Assembly: GCA_003671275.1 (NCBI GenBank)
Contig: QWPB01000033.1
Span: 1 to 64,000, forward strand
Source of the DNA: Planctomycetota bacterium
GTDB taxonomy: Bacteria > Planctomycetota > Planctomycetia > Planctomycetales > Planctomycetaceae
Length of the DNA: 64,000 nucleotides
Direction: 5' to 3'
Each line of letters opens with the position of its first letter. The first letter of the stretch is position 1. A model generated the notes under the pieces. The model ran no database searches. It was not told the DNA's origin and saw only the letters and a list, made by a program, of their open reading frames with translations. The translations under genes were made by a program, and so were the position numbers. Below, piece after piece: positions 1 to 8,701 of the stretch.

Positions 1-223
1 AGGTATTGCCCTTCGCGACGTTGGCTTCGGTTGTTTCGCCGTGAATGACCCCCTCCTTGACGCTCCAGAGCCGGGGATCCCCGTCCCAGCCGGTCAAATC
101 CGTCCCGTTGAAAATCGCCTTCATGCCCGCGGGTTCCGCCGGGGGAGCCACAGACTCTTCAGCACACAACATCCCTGGAACCACCAGCCCCAGCAGACAG
201 CAACAAACACGCAGCATCGACAT
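1..223 (-). CDS. DUF1080 (3-keto-disaccharide hydrolase) family protein, N-terminal part
   Basis: Cut by the left window edge; only about 74 N-terminal residues are visible. It opens with MSMLRVCCCLLGLVVPG, a lipoprotein- or Sec-type signal peptide, and continues into FNGTDLTGWDGDPRLWSV, the hallmark start of the DUF1080 jelly-roll domain (family knowledge: lectin-like or 3-keto-glycoside hydrolase domain, exported, abundant in planctomycetes). It is transcribed divergently from a second DUF1080 gene at 437, with about 210 nt between the two starts. The first in-frame ATG (223-221) gives the signal peptide; a second ATG lies two codons later. The substrate cannot be told from this fragment. 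Confidence 0.85.
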   Translation of the reverse strand, partial: MSMLRVCCCLLGLVVPGMLCAEESVAPPAEPAGMKAIFNGTDLTGWDGDPRLWSVKEGVIHGETTEANVAKGNT

Positions 224-436
224 CTCCCGAGCAAGAATGAATGGTTTCCGGGGTGCAGCGACTCCGGATTCACAAGAACATTGTTAGCGGTGCGATTGGA
301 AAAGGACAGTGCTCCGCAGCCGACATTCCCGGCCTTCGGTTGCAGTCGTCCCGTCCGGCGGGCAGAATCGATCGTCCGGACGGAGTGGTCGCTCCGCCGG
401 GGCGGAGAATGTGACGACTTCCTGACGAAGGGACTG

Positions 437-1084
437 ATGATGAAACGTGGAATGCTGGCATGCGTGGCGGCCATCGTTCTGGGCTGGGCCGCTGGGGCTC
501 AGGCCGAGGACGAAGAGGGCTTTCGGGTGATCTTCGACGGCAAATCGCTCGATGGCTGGAAGTCGAGCACGGAAAATCCCAATTCATGGAAGCTCGTGGA
601 TGGCACGCTCGTCGCCAACGGCGAACGCAGCCACATGTTCTTTGTGGGCTACGACAAGCCATTCAAGAACTTCATCCTGAAGGTCGATTGCAAGGCCACC
701 AACAACAGCAACGGCGGCATCTACATTCGCACCAAGTACCAGGAAACCGGCTGGCCCAAGTTCGGCCATGAGTGCCAGGTCAACAACAGCTACATCAAGG
801 ATCCGAAGAAGAGCGGCAGTCTGTACGGAATTGTCGATGTCACCGAGCAGCACATTGCCGACGATACGTGGTGGACCGAGACCTGTATCGTGGAGGGACG
901 GCACATCACCATCAAGCTGAACGACAAGGTCGTCGTCGACTACGAAGAACCCGCTGACAAGGCTGCGTTCAGCAACGACTTCGAGCGGCGGCTGGGCGAG
1001 GGCGGCACCTTCGCACTGCAGGCTCACGACCCGCACAGCACGATTGCGTACAAGAATATCCGTGTGAAGCGGCTACCGGATTAA
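437..1084 (+). CDS. DUF1080 (3-keto-disaccharide hydrolase) domain protein, secreted
   Basis: 215 residues. The start is one of two adjacent ATGs (437, 440) behind a GAAGGGA ribosome-binding site. The signal peptide MMKRGMLACVAAIVLGWAAGAQA is followed by a single DUF1080 domain: FDGKSLDGWK near residue 30, then NNSNGGIYIRTKYQ and the closing FALQAHDPHSTIAYKNIRVK, all typical of the family. Family members act outside the cytoplasm on 3-keto-glycosides or bind glycans. Longer in-frame extension to position 41 has no family similarity and runs through the divergent promoter region, so it was rejected. A strong terminator follows at 1131. The exact substrate is unknown. Confidence 0.9.
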   Translation: MMKRGMLACVAAIVLGWAAGAQAEDEEGFRVIFDGKSLDGWKSSTENPNSWKLVDGTLVANGERSHMFFVGYDKPFKNFILKVDCKATNNSNGGIYIRTKYQETGWPKFGHECQVNNSYIKDPKKSGSLYGIVDVTEQHIADDTWWTETCIVEGRHITIKLNDKVVVDYEEPADKAAFSNDFERRLGEGGTFALQAHDPHSTIAYKNIRVKRLPD

Positions 1085-1130
1085 TGCCTGGTTCGCCGCC
1101 CGTTGGGCGAAGCTGAAGAACATGCTCGAC

Positions 1131-1166
1131 AAAAGCGCACCGGCAAAGTCCGGTGCGCTCTTTTTT
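1131..1166 (+). terminator. Rho-independent terminator
   Basis: Perfect 9-bp stem GCGCACCGG (1135-1143) / CCGGTGCGC (1150-1158), loop CAAAGT, followed by TCTTTTTT. It ends the DUF1080 gene. The AAAA before the stem gives a short U-run on the other strand, so it may also serve the convergent ftsW gene, which stops at 1183. Confidence 0.85.
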
Positions 1167-1182
1167 GTCGGGCGCGATTCAG

Positions 1183-2355
1183 TCAGTCGACGTCCGTGAC
1201 TCGCCGACGAGTTCCGGTCGACAGCGATCTGAGCGAGTCGGGAGAATTCACGGGGGGACCGGAAGGCGAAAGCACTGCCCCCGGGCGGGTCAGACTAAAG
1301 ACAATCCCCAGCGACAACAGCGTGGCCGACAGAGAACTGCCGCCGTAGCTGATGAGCGGGTGGGCGATCCCTTTCGGGGGGAGCATGGCGGTGGTGACAC
1401 CGACATTAATGGCCGCCTGTGTCACCAGTTGGCAAATCAGCGTCATGGCGACGGTATGTTCGAAGGTATCGGATGGCAAAGTCCGCACGACTCGAAGCCC
1501 CACCCACAGCACCCCCAGCCACAGGCTGGCGACCCCCAGTGTTCCCAGGAGCCCGAGTTCTTCTCCAACGACAGAGAAGACAAAGTCCGTGTTGGCCTCG
1601 GGCAGGAAGCTAAGCTTCTGCTGACCCTCGCCCAGCCCGGTGCCGTACCAGCCGCCGATCCCCAGGGTCGTCAGAGATTGTTGTACCTGATAGGGGGCCT
1701 GTTCAAAGTCAGTCCACGTGGCGAAGAACCCCTCAATGCGGCGAAGTTGATACGGCTTGAGCACCAGCCAGATCGTGACGATCGGAAGAAGCAGCGTTCC
1801 GGCGGCGATCAGTCGCCCCAATGGCCAGCCGCGAAAGAAGAGCGAGAGCAGCGTTCCAATCAGGAGAAACACCGCCGCCCCCAGATCGGGCTCGATCACT
1901 ACCAGGATGGTAGCGACCCCCACCGGTGCCAGTAACACGCCAGTGCCCCGCAGAAATTCCTGTCGCCAGCTCCACCCGCGTTCCATCCCCCAGGCCACCA
2001 TCAGCGGGACAGAAATCTTGGCAAACTCGGACGGCTGCAGGGCCGCACTGCCCAGGCGAATCCAGCGACGTGAACCGTTAATACGAGTGCCGATGCCGGG
2101 CACGAGGACTGCGATCAGCAAAGCCAAGACCCCGCCAAAGATCCACGGCGCGGCCCGTCTCCAGAAGGTGGCGGGCAATAGCGAGGCGCCCCCGCCCACC
2201 GTCAACCCAAAGGCCAGATAGAGGGCCTGTTTCGAGAGGTAAATCTCATCGGCGGACGATGGCCGGGCTGTCATGCTCGCGCTGTAGACCATCAATAGAC
2301 CCAGGCACAACAGCGAATAGATCAGTGAGGCCAGTACCGGGCGGGAGTAGGCCAT
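1183..2355 (-). CDS. ftsW: FtsW, SEDS-family peptidoglycan polymerase
   Basis: 390 residues with about 10 membrane segments. SEDS proteins polymerise glycan strands from lipid II at the division site. Motifs: GTRINGSRRWIRLG near 89 with QPSEFAKI, EPDLGAAVF, FLPEANTDFVFSVVGEELG (catalytic Asp of the TDF motif) near 250, and PLISYGGSSL near 345. PEAxTDF..VVGEELG and LISYGGSSL match FtsW better than RodA (PERxTDF, LVSYGGSAL). The ATG at 2355 is chosen because it overlaps the stop codon of the upstream gene (TAATG), implying translational coupling; an upstream in-frame start at 2385 would overlap that gene by 31 nt. Planctomycetes generally lack FtsZ, so a retained FtsW is of interest. The C-terminal tail is Arg/Ser-rich. 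Confidence 0.92.
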   Translation of the reverse strand: MAYSRPVLASLIYSLLCLGLLMVYSASMTARPSSADEIYLSKQALYLAFGLTVGGGASLLPATFWRRAAPWIFGGVLALLIAVLVPGIGTRINGSRRWIRLGSAALQPSEFAKISVPLMVAWGMERGWSWRQEFLRGTGVLLAPVGVATILVVIEPDLGAAVFLLIGTLLSLFFRGWPLGRLIAAGTLLLPIVTIWLVLKPYQLRRIEGFFATWTDFEQAPYQVQQSLTTLGIGGWYGTGLGEGQQKLSFLPEANTDFVFSVVGEELGLLGTLGVASLWLGVLWVGLRVVRTLPSDTFEHTVAMTLICQLVTQAAINVGVTTAMLPPKGIAHPLISYGGSSLSATLLSLGIVFSLTRPGAVLSPSGPPVNSPDSLRSLSTGTRRRVTDVD

Positions 2356-3617
2356 TACCGGGACTCGCCTTGCGGTTGAGACCAATCGGGAGTGCGTTCG
2401 ATCGCCTGTGCCGGTTCAATATCGCGGGGCCCAGCGGCGGACGGCGTCTCATGCCCCAGAATGGCTCGGGCCAGGACTTCGGCATACAGGCGATGTCCTT
2501 CCTCGGACATCTGAGGCGAGGTTTGCAGGAACAGGTTTTCCGGCTGCTCAGCCTGACGGAACTCATTCCAGGCAACCACGGCAGGGATCTCCCACTCACG
2601 GCAAGCGTTGAGTAGACGCTGGAACGGGGCGGGATTCGACCAGACGGCCCCTTTGGGGATTCCGTTCGGAGCACGGGCCTCGCGAGTGGGGCTGGCCTGG
2701 GCGCTGACCTGCCATGGCTTGGGGGCCGACGATACCAGCAGCTTGGCCCCAGACTGTTCGCACAGTTCCCGAATCGCCTGTAATGGCTCCAGGGCCGAGA
2801 GAATCGCTTCGGTCTGGTCAGGCGGGTGGTCCGATGTCCACAGGTAACGAGTCTTCGGATCAACCAGCGCGTCACTGGACACCCCCGAGGTACGCTGGCC
2901 CCAGACCTTGCTGAGTACGGTTTCGGCCTGATGGATTACCAGGAACTCTTCGCTCAACTTCTTGCCGCACAGCTGGCCCCCTTTGCGGGCCGCTGGATTG
3001 ATGGACAGGAGTGGATGGTCATCGCGATCAAGAGTCACAAACCGTCGCAAAGCGGCGTTGTCGGCAACATCCGACATGTCGAAATGGACAACCACCAGGT
3101 CCGGCTGGAGGGTCAGCAGACGATGTCGTAGCTGCAAAGCCGCCTGGAGCGGGCAGTTGCCGGGAAGGCCCGCATTGATGACCTCGACGGGAGTCCGCAT
3201 CTCATTCTGCAGGAGCTGTTCCAGTCGGGCTGCGTAAGTATCACTGGCCGAAACTTCGGTCGCCAGCGTGGTTTCATCGCCCAGGCAGAGTACCCGTAAT
3301 TTGCCGGAAGGTCTGGGTAACTCGGGCTCGGGGCCCCGACAGCCGAAACTGTTGATGGTCACCAAGACCGAGGCACCCGAATCCGGGGCGTTACGAGTGA
3401 TCCGGGCCAGGGGAACCAGTTCGGTCCAGCAGGTCATACTGGGGGCGAGCAACTGCTCTTCGATGGTGAGGGCCACATTGCTGCGGGCGGCTGTTAAAGT
3501 GCATGCGGCCTGATACCGATCGATGCGGAGTCCGACTTCGAGCGCGCAGAGACAGAACACGAGCAGAAACACTGCTGTGAGCAGACCGCGCAGACTCCGT
3601 CCCAGCGATTGCCACAT
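2355..3617 (-). CDS. SGNH/GDSL-fold membrane-anchored protein, catalytic residues apparently lost
   Basis: 420 residues. One N-terminal membrane segment (about residues 10-28), then an SGNH-hydrolase-like fold: block I LCLGDETTLATEVS (normally GDS), block II INAGLPGN, block III VVVHFDMSDVADN (normally GxND), and the closing MSEEGHRLYAEVLARAI. The nucleophile Ser is replaced by Glu, the block III Asn by Ser, and no D-x-x-H precedes the final helix (LFLQTSPQMSEEGHR). The fold is therefore recognisable but hydrolysis looks unlikely (inference). It lies directly upstream of ftsW with TAATG overlap, suggesting a cell-envelope role. AlgJ/AlgX-like or structural roles are alternatives. Confidence 0.75.
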   Translation of the reverse strand: MWQSLGRSLRGLLTAVFLLVFCLCALEVGLRIDRYQAACTLTAARSNVALTIEEQLLAPSMTCWTELVPLARITRNAPDSGASVLVTINSFGCRGPEPELPRPSGKLRVLCLGDETTLATEVSASDTYAARLEQLLQNEMRTPVEVINAGLPGNCPLQAALQLRHRLLTLQPDLVVVHFDMSDVADNAALRRFVTLDRDDHPLLSINPAARKGGQLCGKKLSEEFLVIHQAETVLSKVWGQRTSGVSSDALVDPKTRYLWTSDHPPDQTEAILSALEPLQAIRELCEQSGAKLLVSSAPKPWQVSAQASPTREARAPNGIPKGAVWSNPAPFQRLLNACREWEIPAVVAWNEFRQAEQPENLFLQTSPQMSEEGHRLYAEVLARAILGHETPSAAGPRDIEPAQAIERTPDWSQPQGESR

Positions 3618-3775
3618 GGGCTGCCATCGCTCCTTCCGGCAGAACGGGAAATCCGATTCCCGAGGGAGGGGATTCTAACCGGCATATCAAAAACGGAGCA
3701 ATATGGTCTGAAGTGCCTAAACCGTAAGGAATTCCGCTACTCGTTGGGGGCTGGAACCGCGTATGATGACGCCCC

Positions 3776-4219
3776 ACGTTCGGAGTGGGCCAGGCGATCG
3801 CTGTGCGGGGTAACCCGCGTGGAGGAAAGTCCGGGCTCCATAGGACACGGTGGTGGGTAACGCCCACCATCCGCAAGGGTCGGGAAAGTGCCACAGAAAA
3901 CAAACCGCCACGCAGCTTCGCAAGGAGCTTTGTGGTAAGGGTGAAAAGGTGCGGTAAGAGCGCACCGCGGTTCTGGTGACAGAACTGGCAGGGCAAACCC
4001 CACCGGGAGCAAGACCAAGCAGGGCGAAGACCGGATGGAGCCTGGGGATTGGCACGTCGAGCAAACTCGACGGCGAACAGTCCCCAGGCTCCATCCGGTC
4101 ACGGAGCGGTCCGTTCCGTTTGACGTCCGGGTCGGTCGCATCGAGCTGTGCGGGTAACCCGCAGCCCAGAGAAATGATCGCCCACGACAGAACCCGGCTT
4201 ACCGGCCCGCTCCGAATGT
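3776..4219 (+). ncRNA. rnpB: RNase P RNA, bacterial type A
   Basis: The catalytic RNA that trims tRNA 5' leaders. Conserved segments seen in order: GAGGAAAGTCCGGGCTCCATAGG (CR-I region), the ACAGAAAACAAACCGCC segment, GGTAAGGGTGAAAAGGTGCGGTAAGAGCGCACCG, GGGAGCAAGACCAAGCAGGG, and the 3' signature CCACGACAGAACCCGGCTTAC. The ends are set by the P1 helix: ACGTTCGGAGTGGGC (3776-3790) pairs with GCCCGCTCCGAATGT (4205-4219) with G-U wobbles. A 20-bp perfect arm (4029-4048 with 4081-4100) stands between the GAGCAAGACCAA segment and the P18 hairpin. Confidence 0.96.
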
Positions 4220-4226
4220 GGATTTT

Positions 4227-4276
4227 GTCATTGGTTCTAAGCATTCACTCATGACTAGCGACCAATAACCAATGAC
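4227..4276. repeat. 10-bp inverted repeat after rnpB
   Basis: GTCATTGGTT (4227-4236) and AACCAATGAC (4267-4276) are perfect inverted copies, 30 nt apart. ATGACTAG occurs twice here (4251 and 4272). It could act in rnpB 3' processing or as a weak terminator; no T-run follows. Confidence 0.4.
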
Positions 4277-4317
4277 TAGTTATCAGTGACATCCCCCCCC
4301 CCTCACGAACCCTCTTC

Positions 4318-5055
4318 ATGTCTACCGCCCTCACTGCCGCGACAGTTCCCGCCGTGCCAGTCTTCTCGGCGCACAATGTGACCAAGGTCTACCACATGGG
4401 GGAGGTCGATATTCACGCCCTGCGTGGGGTGGATCTCGAACTGCTGGAGGGGGAACTGGTCGTACTGCTGGGCCCCTCGGGGAGCGGTAAGTCGACGTTG
4501 CTGAATATCTTGGGCGGTCTCGACGTCCCCTCGGGCGGAACGGTCCGCTATCGCGACATGGAGCTGACCCACGAAGGGGACGCCGGTCTGACCCGCTATC
4601 GGCGGCGGCACGTGGGGTTCGTGTTTCAGTTTTACAACCTGATCCCGAGTCTGACCGCGCGGGAGAACGTGGCGCTGGTCACCGAGATCGCCACGAACCC
4701 GATGAAACCGGAAGAGGCCCTGGCCCTGGTCGGCCTCGAGAGGCGGATGGATCATTTCCCCGCCCAGCTGTCAGGAGGCGAGCAGCAGCGAGTGGCCATC
4801 GCCCGCGCGATTTCGAAGCGACCGCAGGTGCTGCTGTGCGATGAGCCGACCGGAGCCCTCGATGTCCACACGGGAATTGTGGTTCTGGAAGTCATCCAGC
4901 GAATTAACCAGGAGCTGGGAACGACCACGGCAGTGATCACCCATAACGCAGTGATCTCGAAGATGGCCGATCGGGTCGTCTCAATCTCTGATGGCCGGGT
5001 TGTGGGTGTGCATCGGAACGATGTCAAATTACCCGCCAACCAGCTGGAATGGTAA
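4318..5055 (+). CDS. ABC transporter ATP-binding protein, LolD/MacB type
   Basis: 245 residues, a single complete ATPase domain. Walker [10 protein letters not shown] (52-60), Q-loop QFYNL, signature LSGGEQQR (151-158), Walker B VLLCDEP (171-177) and switch His in VITHN (209). The ALRGVDL start and the [18 protein letters not shown] stretch are typical of the MacB/LolD (lipoprotein or macrolide export) class. No permease gene is next to it: the upstream neighbour is rnpB and the downstream gene is convergent, so the partner is encoded elsewhere. A run of ten C (4291-4300) lies in the leader just before the start. Confidence 0.88.
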   Translation: MSTALTAATVPAVPVFSAHNVTKVYHMGEVDIHALRGVDLELLEGELVVLLGPSGSGKSTLLNILGGLDVPSGGTVRYRDMELTHEGDAGLTRYRRRHVGFVFQFYNLIPSLTARENVALVTEIATNPMKPEEALALVGLERRMDHFPAQLSGGEQQRVAIARAISKRPQVLLCDEPTGALDVHTGIVVLEVIQRINQELGTTTAVITHNAVISKMADRVVSISDGRVVGVHRNDVKLPANQLEW

Positions 5056-5068
5056 TCCACACCGGAAG

Positions 5069-5641
5069 TTACCGGTTCGCCTGATCCCGGGCCTCATTGA
5101 GCAGTTTCATCCAGGCCCCCATGTAGTGCCCATGGTCATGGAAGGTCCGGCCGCTGACCAGCTGGCCATCGACTACACACGGGGCGTCAACAAAGATTCC
5201 GCCGCAGACCTCCAGGTCGAAGCGACACTTGGGGACCGTGGCCATCTTTCGGCCCCGGACACAATCGGCATAGGCGGGGATTTCCACACCGTGGCAGACC
5301 GATGCCACGGGCTTGTTCTTCTCGAAGAAATGCCTCGTCACGCGGATCAGATCTTTGTCGTAGCGAATGTATTCCGGAGCGCGGCCGCCACTGAAGAAGA
5401 TCCCGAGATATTCTTCCTCTCGAATCTCACTGAACGCGACATCGGCCCTGATGGTGTACCCTTCCCATTCCTTGGTGATCGTCCAGCCCGGTCGGACTTC
5501 ATGCATCACCATCTGATAAAGCCGCTTCTCCGGGGCTGCGACGATGGGCGTAAAGCCGTCCTCCTGCAACCGATAATAGGGGTAAAGGGTGTCGACAGTT
5601 TCGGTCGCGTCGCCCACGATGATCAGAACCTTGTTAGCCAT
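5069..5641 (-). CDS. DJ-1/PfpI family protein
   Basis: 190 residues, the full length of the family. Starts [21 protein letters not shown]; the nucleophile elbow is ASVCHGVE with Cys116 followed by His117. The family includes deglycases/glyoxalases, chaperone-like proteins and the PfpI protease class, all with a Cys at a tight turn. Gene ends 13 nt from the convergent ABC ATPase. The precise reaction cannot be told; stress-protective hydrolysis of glycated or carbonyl species is the usual suggestion. Confidence 0.85.
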   Translation of the reverse strand: MANKVLIIVGDATETVDTLYPYYRLQEDGFTPIVAAPEKRLYQMVMHEVRPGWTITKEWEGYTIRADVAFSEIREEEYLGIFFSGGRAPEYIRYDKDLIRVTRHFFEKNKPVASVCHGVEIPAYADCVRGRKMATVPKCRFDLEVCGGIFVDAPCVVDGQLVSGRTFHDHGHYMGAWMKLLNEARDQANR

Positions 5642-6277
5642 GGATGTTCACCGCCATTAGCCCCAGCCAGGGGATCAGGACCGAGTATGTGCCACAGTCC
5701 CCCACTGTCGCCTTGAACGGTCGTCGATGCAAGCCGCACGCGATGCCCGAAGTAGGCCGCTCATGATTTTGAAGCCCGGAACAACTGTTACGGTTAATTA
5801 ACACTCTGCTATCCGCTGGTTATTACTCCTGAACGCCACGCAATACAAAGGCCGCACAATCCGACTAACCGCTACAACCAGAACTTCCTTGTAACCACTT
5901 TCAAGGGAAGTGGTTGTGAGAAACATCTGCCAGTTTCACGATCTGATGAACCGCTACTCGGTATGGGTTGTGCGGATTATAGGGATTGTGCGAGCAACCA
6001 GTGTCGTGGGAACCGGCAGGGCGCTCCAGACTTTCCCGGGGGACCGACGAGCGACTTATGACAGCGAGCGTGTGTGGCGACGTGAGACATCGCCATGTCG
6101 TTGGTTGTCGCGGGGCGGCGAGATCAGGCGGTAATCCATCCAACGCTGTGTCAGCGGTGGACTTGGAATGTTCCCGGAGATCCGCACTGGACCGGCTGCA
6201 CGGTTCTCTCACGCCCCGCGCAGCCTTCTTCACTCCGCTGAAGGAAGACGCCGAAGGTCGTGTAAAGGACACCGATC
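5642..6277. other. Intergenic stretch upstream of the pilin-like gene
   Basis: 636 nt with no convincing gene: short open frames on both strands lack family features. It holds the divergent starts of the DJ-1 gene and of the gene at 6278. A small inverted repeat AACCACTT/AAGTGGTT (about 5892-5915) and a TTAATTAA-containing AT-rich patch (about 5790-5800) are the only structures noted. Confidence 0.5.
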
Positions 6278-6838
6278 ATGCTGCGAATTATGAAGGATCT
6301 CGTGAGAGACGAGGCTGGTTTCATCATCTCCGCCGAGCTTGTCATGATCGCGACGGTGTGTGTGCTCGGGCTGGTGGTAGGGCTGACCTGCCTGCGAAAC
6401 GCTGTGAACGCTGAGCTGACCGATGTGGGATGTGCGCTGCGGTCCATTGACCAGAGCTACTACTACACGGGATTCCATGGGTACAAGAATTCTCGTTGCT
6501 GTCCCACACTGAAGGCCTGGACAGCAGGTTCGACCAATATGAAGTATGAAGTGGTCGAATTCGCTCCCACGCTGAATGTCGCCCCCCAGGTGATCGAGTC
6601 GTCCCGCGAAGTGCCGCTGCTGACTCCGTGTGAGACGATCGTGCCAACTCCCGAACCTCTCCAACTGCCCTGCGAAACGATGCTTTCCCCCCCGATGAAC
6701 GGCGTCCCCTGTGAAGTGCTGGCTCCGGCTGCCTGTGCCCCCTGGACGGTTCCGGGCTGTGCCCCGCTCTCTCCCCCACTGTGTCCGCCGTACGGAGTGC
6801 AACCGCTCCGTTATGTTCCGCAGCAACCCACCTGGTAA
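6278..6838 (+). CDS. Small pilin-like (Flp/TadE-like) exported protein with Cys-Pro-rich tail
   Basis: 186 residues, function unknown. The N-terminus LVRDEAGFIISAELVMIATV followed by a hydrophobic stretch resembles type IVb (Flp) prepilins: charged leader, Gly, then a Glu inside the hydrophobic helix, here at +6 from the Gly instead of the usual +5. A conserved NAELTDVGCALRSIDQSY segment follows. The tail (from about 105) is rich in Pro and Cys with repeated PCET/PCEV units. A paralogue at 15792 shares the first ~60 residues but has an unrelated charged tail. The start is set by alignment with that paralogue (both have 14 residues up to the Gly). A strong terminator follows directly, so it is monocistronic. 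Confidence 0.75.
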   Translation: MLRIMKDLVRDEAGFIISAELVMIATVCVLGLVVGLTCLRNAVNAELTDVGCALRSIDQSYYYTGFHGYKNSRCCPTLKAWTAGSTNMKYEVVEFAPTLNVAPQVIESSREVPLLTPCETIVPTPEPLQLPCETMLSPPMNGVPCEVLAPAACAPWTVPGCAPLSPPLCPPYGVQPLRYVPQQPTW

Positions 6839-6862
6839 GTACAAAGCCGCCAACGGAATGAC

Positions 6863-6910
6863 AACAGCCATGCCACCGCTTGCGGTGGCATGGCTGTTTC
6901 TGTTTTTGTG
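6863..6910 (+). terminator. Rho-independent terminator
   Basis: 17-bp perfect stem AACAGCCATGCCACCGC (6863-6879) / GCGGTGGCATGGCTGTT (6882-6898), then TCTGTTTTTG. Ends the pilin-like gene. Confidence 0.85.
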
Positions 6911-6936
6911 CTGATTCCGATTTTGTCGGCAGCTCG

Positions 6937-7012
6937 CACAGACAGGAATATCTGTGCCTCGAATCGTCTGTGCCATGAATTCAGTGGGGCAGACATTCCT
7001 GCCTGCCTTGCC
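6937..7012. repeat. Intergenic inverted-pair repeat, CAGGAATGTC family, copy A
   Basis: Two inverted arms: CACAGACAGGAATATCTGTG at the left and GGGGCAGACATTCCTGCCTG at the right, about 30 nt apart. Each arm is itself nearly palindromic around the GGAAT core. The same design occurs at 17841 and 26260. Confidence 0.6.
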
Positions 7013-7033
7013 TGAAGACCATTTCTAAAGGCG

Positions 7034-7297
7034 TTAGTTGGTCGCAGCAACTTCTGCGGGAACCACATTGACCCGACGACCGTTCTGATCGAAGAAGACG
7101 CTGCCTTCAATCATCGAGAAGATCGTGAAGTCCGTGCCCATGCCGACATTCCGACCGGGCCGCCATTTGGTGCCGCACTGACGGATAATGATGTTGCCTG
7201 GAATGACCACTTCGCCGCCGTACTTCTTGACGCCGCGCCGCTGTGCATTGGAGTCACGACCGTTCCGGGTCGAACCCTGTCCCTTCTTATGTGCCAT
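7034..7297 (-). CDS. rpmA: 50S ribosomal protein L27
   Basis: 87 residues, normal bacterial L27 length. Starts [20 protein letters not shown] and has [21 protein letters not shown], the family signature. L27 reaches the peptidyl-transferase centre of the 50S subunit. The ATG at 7297 is preferred over an upstream start at 7336 because the family begins with MAHKK. The usual partner rplU (L21) is not upstream; about 195 nt without a gene separate it from rlmI. Confidence 0.97.
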   Translation of the reverse strand: MAHKKGQGSTRNGRDSNAQRRGVKKYGGEVVIPGNIIIRQCGTKWRPGRNVGMGTDFTIFSMIEGSVFFDQNGRRVNVVPAEVAATN

Positions 7298-7492
7298 CGC
7301 ACGAACCTTTGCTGTGTCGAGTGAGCCGAAGCGCATCGCGCCCCGACTACCATGATTGGAGGAAGCACAGCAGTGTGGCGGATTCGGGCGGCGAATTCAA
7401 GTAAACTACCCGCTGGCCTCAGACGAAGCCGAATCTGACTAACAGGAAATCATTACCCCTAATCCGCAAACACTTTGCGACACTCCACAAGA

Positions 7493-8701
7493 TCACTCCA
7501 AGCGGAGCAATACGAACTTCAAATATCGAAACTCGGGGCAAATCAGGGGGGCGGGATGGTCGATCGGCTGACCGGTGATCGTCAGGACGGTCGCTCGGCG
7601 ACGGGCATCCGAGACCGCCTCCTGGCAGATTTCAACGAACAGTGATTCGGGGATATGACTGGAACAGGACGCCGCCGCCAGCATTCCACCCCGTCGAGTC
7701 ACCTTGGCACTGGCTGCCAGCAACTTGCGGTAAGCCGCCGAAGCCTGGGGGACCGCTGACTCCGATGGTGCAAACGATGGCGGATCGCAGATCACGATGT
7801 CCCACAATTCGCCCTGAGAAGAAGCCACCTCCAGAAACCGGAACACATCCTCGGCCACCCCGACATGATTCGCCGGATCGAGCCCATTCAAGCTCCAATG
7901 GTGGTTGGCAGCTTCGATCGCCGGTTTGGCCAAATCGACCGTGGTGACGTGGGACGCCCCCCCCAGTCCGGCAGCCACCGAAAACCCGCCGGTGTAGGCG
8001 AACAGGTTGAGTAATCGGCGACCTTGAGACAACCCCCGTACCAGATGCCGGTTCTCGCGTTGGTCGAGGAAAAAACCGGTCTTCTGGCCCTTCACGAGAT
8101 CCGCAGTCCAGCGAATGCCGTGTTCCAGAAACTCAGCGGTCGCGTTCTCCGGAAGTGTCCCGGCGAGCAATTTTCCCGCCGCTCCGCGTTCCCGAGCTCG
8201 GCAGAATACCCCGGTCAGCGCCAGCGACTCGGTCAGCCACTGGGCGACACCTGAGGCATTCCAGAACCCTTCTGGACCAGCCCCATCCAACTGCATCACA
8301 GCATATCGGTCGTAGATGTCGATAACCAGCCCCGGCAGGCCATCACCCTCCCCGTGCGAAAGGCGAAATCCCGTGGTGTCTGAGGCAAAGGCCTGCTGAC
8401 GCAGTGTCAGCGCCCGCTCCAGCCGTCGACGAGCCCAACCTTCATCGAGGGGCTTTCCGTCAACTTCGCACGATCGAAAAGCGATGGGACACTGCGGATC
8501 GTAGTATCCGCGAGCAACCTCCCGACCGGCCTTGTGATCCAGCAGAATGGCCTGTGCCCCCGCCGGGGCCTTGGGCAGAGTCAGTAGATTGTCACCATAC
8601 ACCCACGGATGGCCGCGTTTGATCGTCCGGACCAGATCGCGGGACAATCGCAACTCCATCGGAAAACGATCTGCAGATCGCAGCAGCGGTTCAATGTTCA
8701 T
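7493..8701 (-). CDS. rlmI: 23S rRNA (cytosine) methyltransferase, RlmI family
   Basis: About 400 residues. An N-terminal PUA domain (LRLSRDLVRTIKRGHPWVYGDNL to about 90) precedes a class I SAM methyltransferase: KTGFFLDQRENR, LLNLFAYTGGFSVAAGLGGA (SAM-binding motif I), VTTVDLAKPA, CDPPSF and SCSSHI. RlmI makes m5C1962 in 23S rRNA; this assignment is from family resemblance. The start is uncertain: a GTG (8704) and ATG (8701) overlap the upstream GNAT stop, while an ATG at 8659 begins exactly where the family usually starts. Overlap implies co-transcription with the GNAT gene. Confidence 0.88.
   Translation of the reverse strand: MNIEPLLRSADRFPMELRLSRDLVRTIKRGHPWVYGDNLLTLPKAPAGAQAILLDHKAGREVARGYYDPQCPIAFRSCEVDGKPLDEGWARRRLERALTLRQQAFASDTTGFRLSHGEGDGLPGLVIDIYDRYAVMQLDGAGPEGFWNASGVAQWLTESLALTGVFCRARERGAAGKLLAGTLPENATAEFLEHGIRWTADLVKGQKTGFFLDQRENRHLVRGLSQGRRLLNLFAYTGGFSVAAGLGGASHVTTVDLAKPAIEAANHHWSLNGLDPANHVGVAEDVFRFLEVASSQGELWDIVICDPPSFAPSESAVPQASAAYRKLLAASAKVTRRGGMLAAASCSSHIPESLFVEICQEAVSDARRRATVLTITGQPIDHPAPLICPEFRYLKFVLLRLE

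Noticed and set aside
4291-4300. Poly-C tract as a phase-variation switch for the ABC ATPase
   Set aside because: It lies outside the coding frame and not between promoter-like elements that could be recognised; length variation cannot be judged from one sequence.
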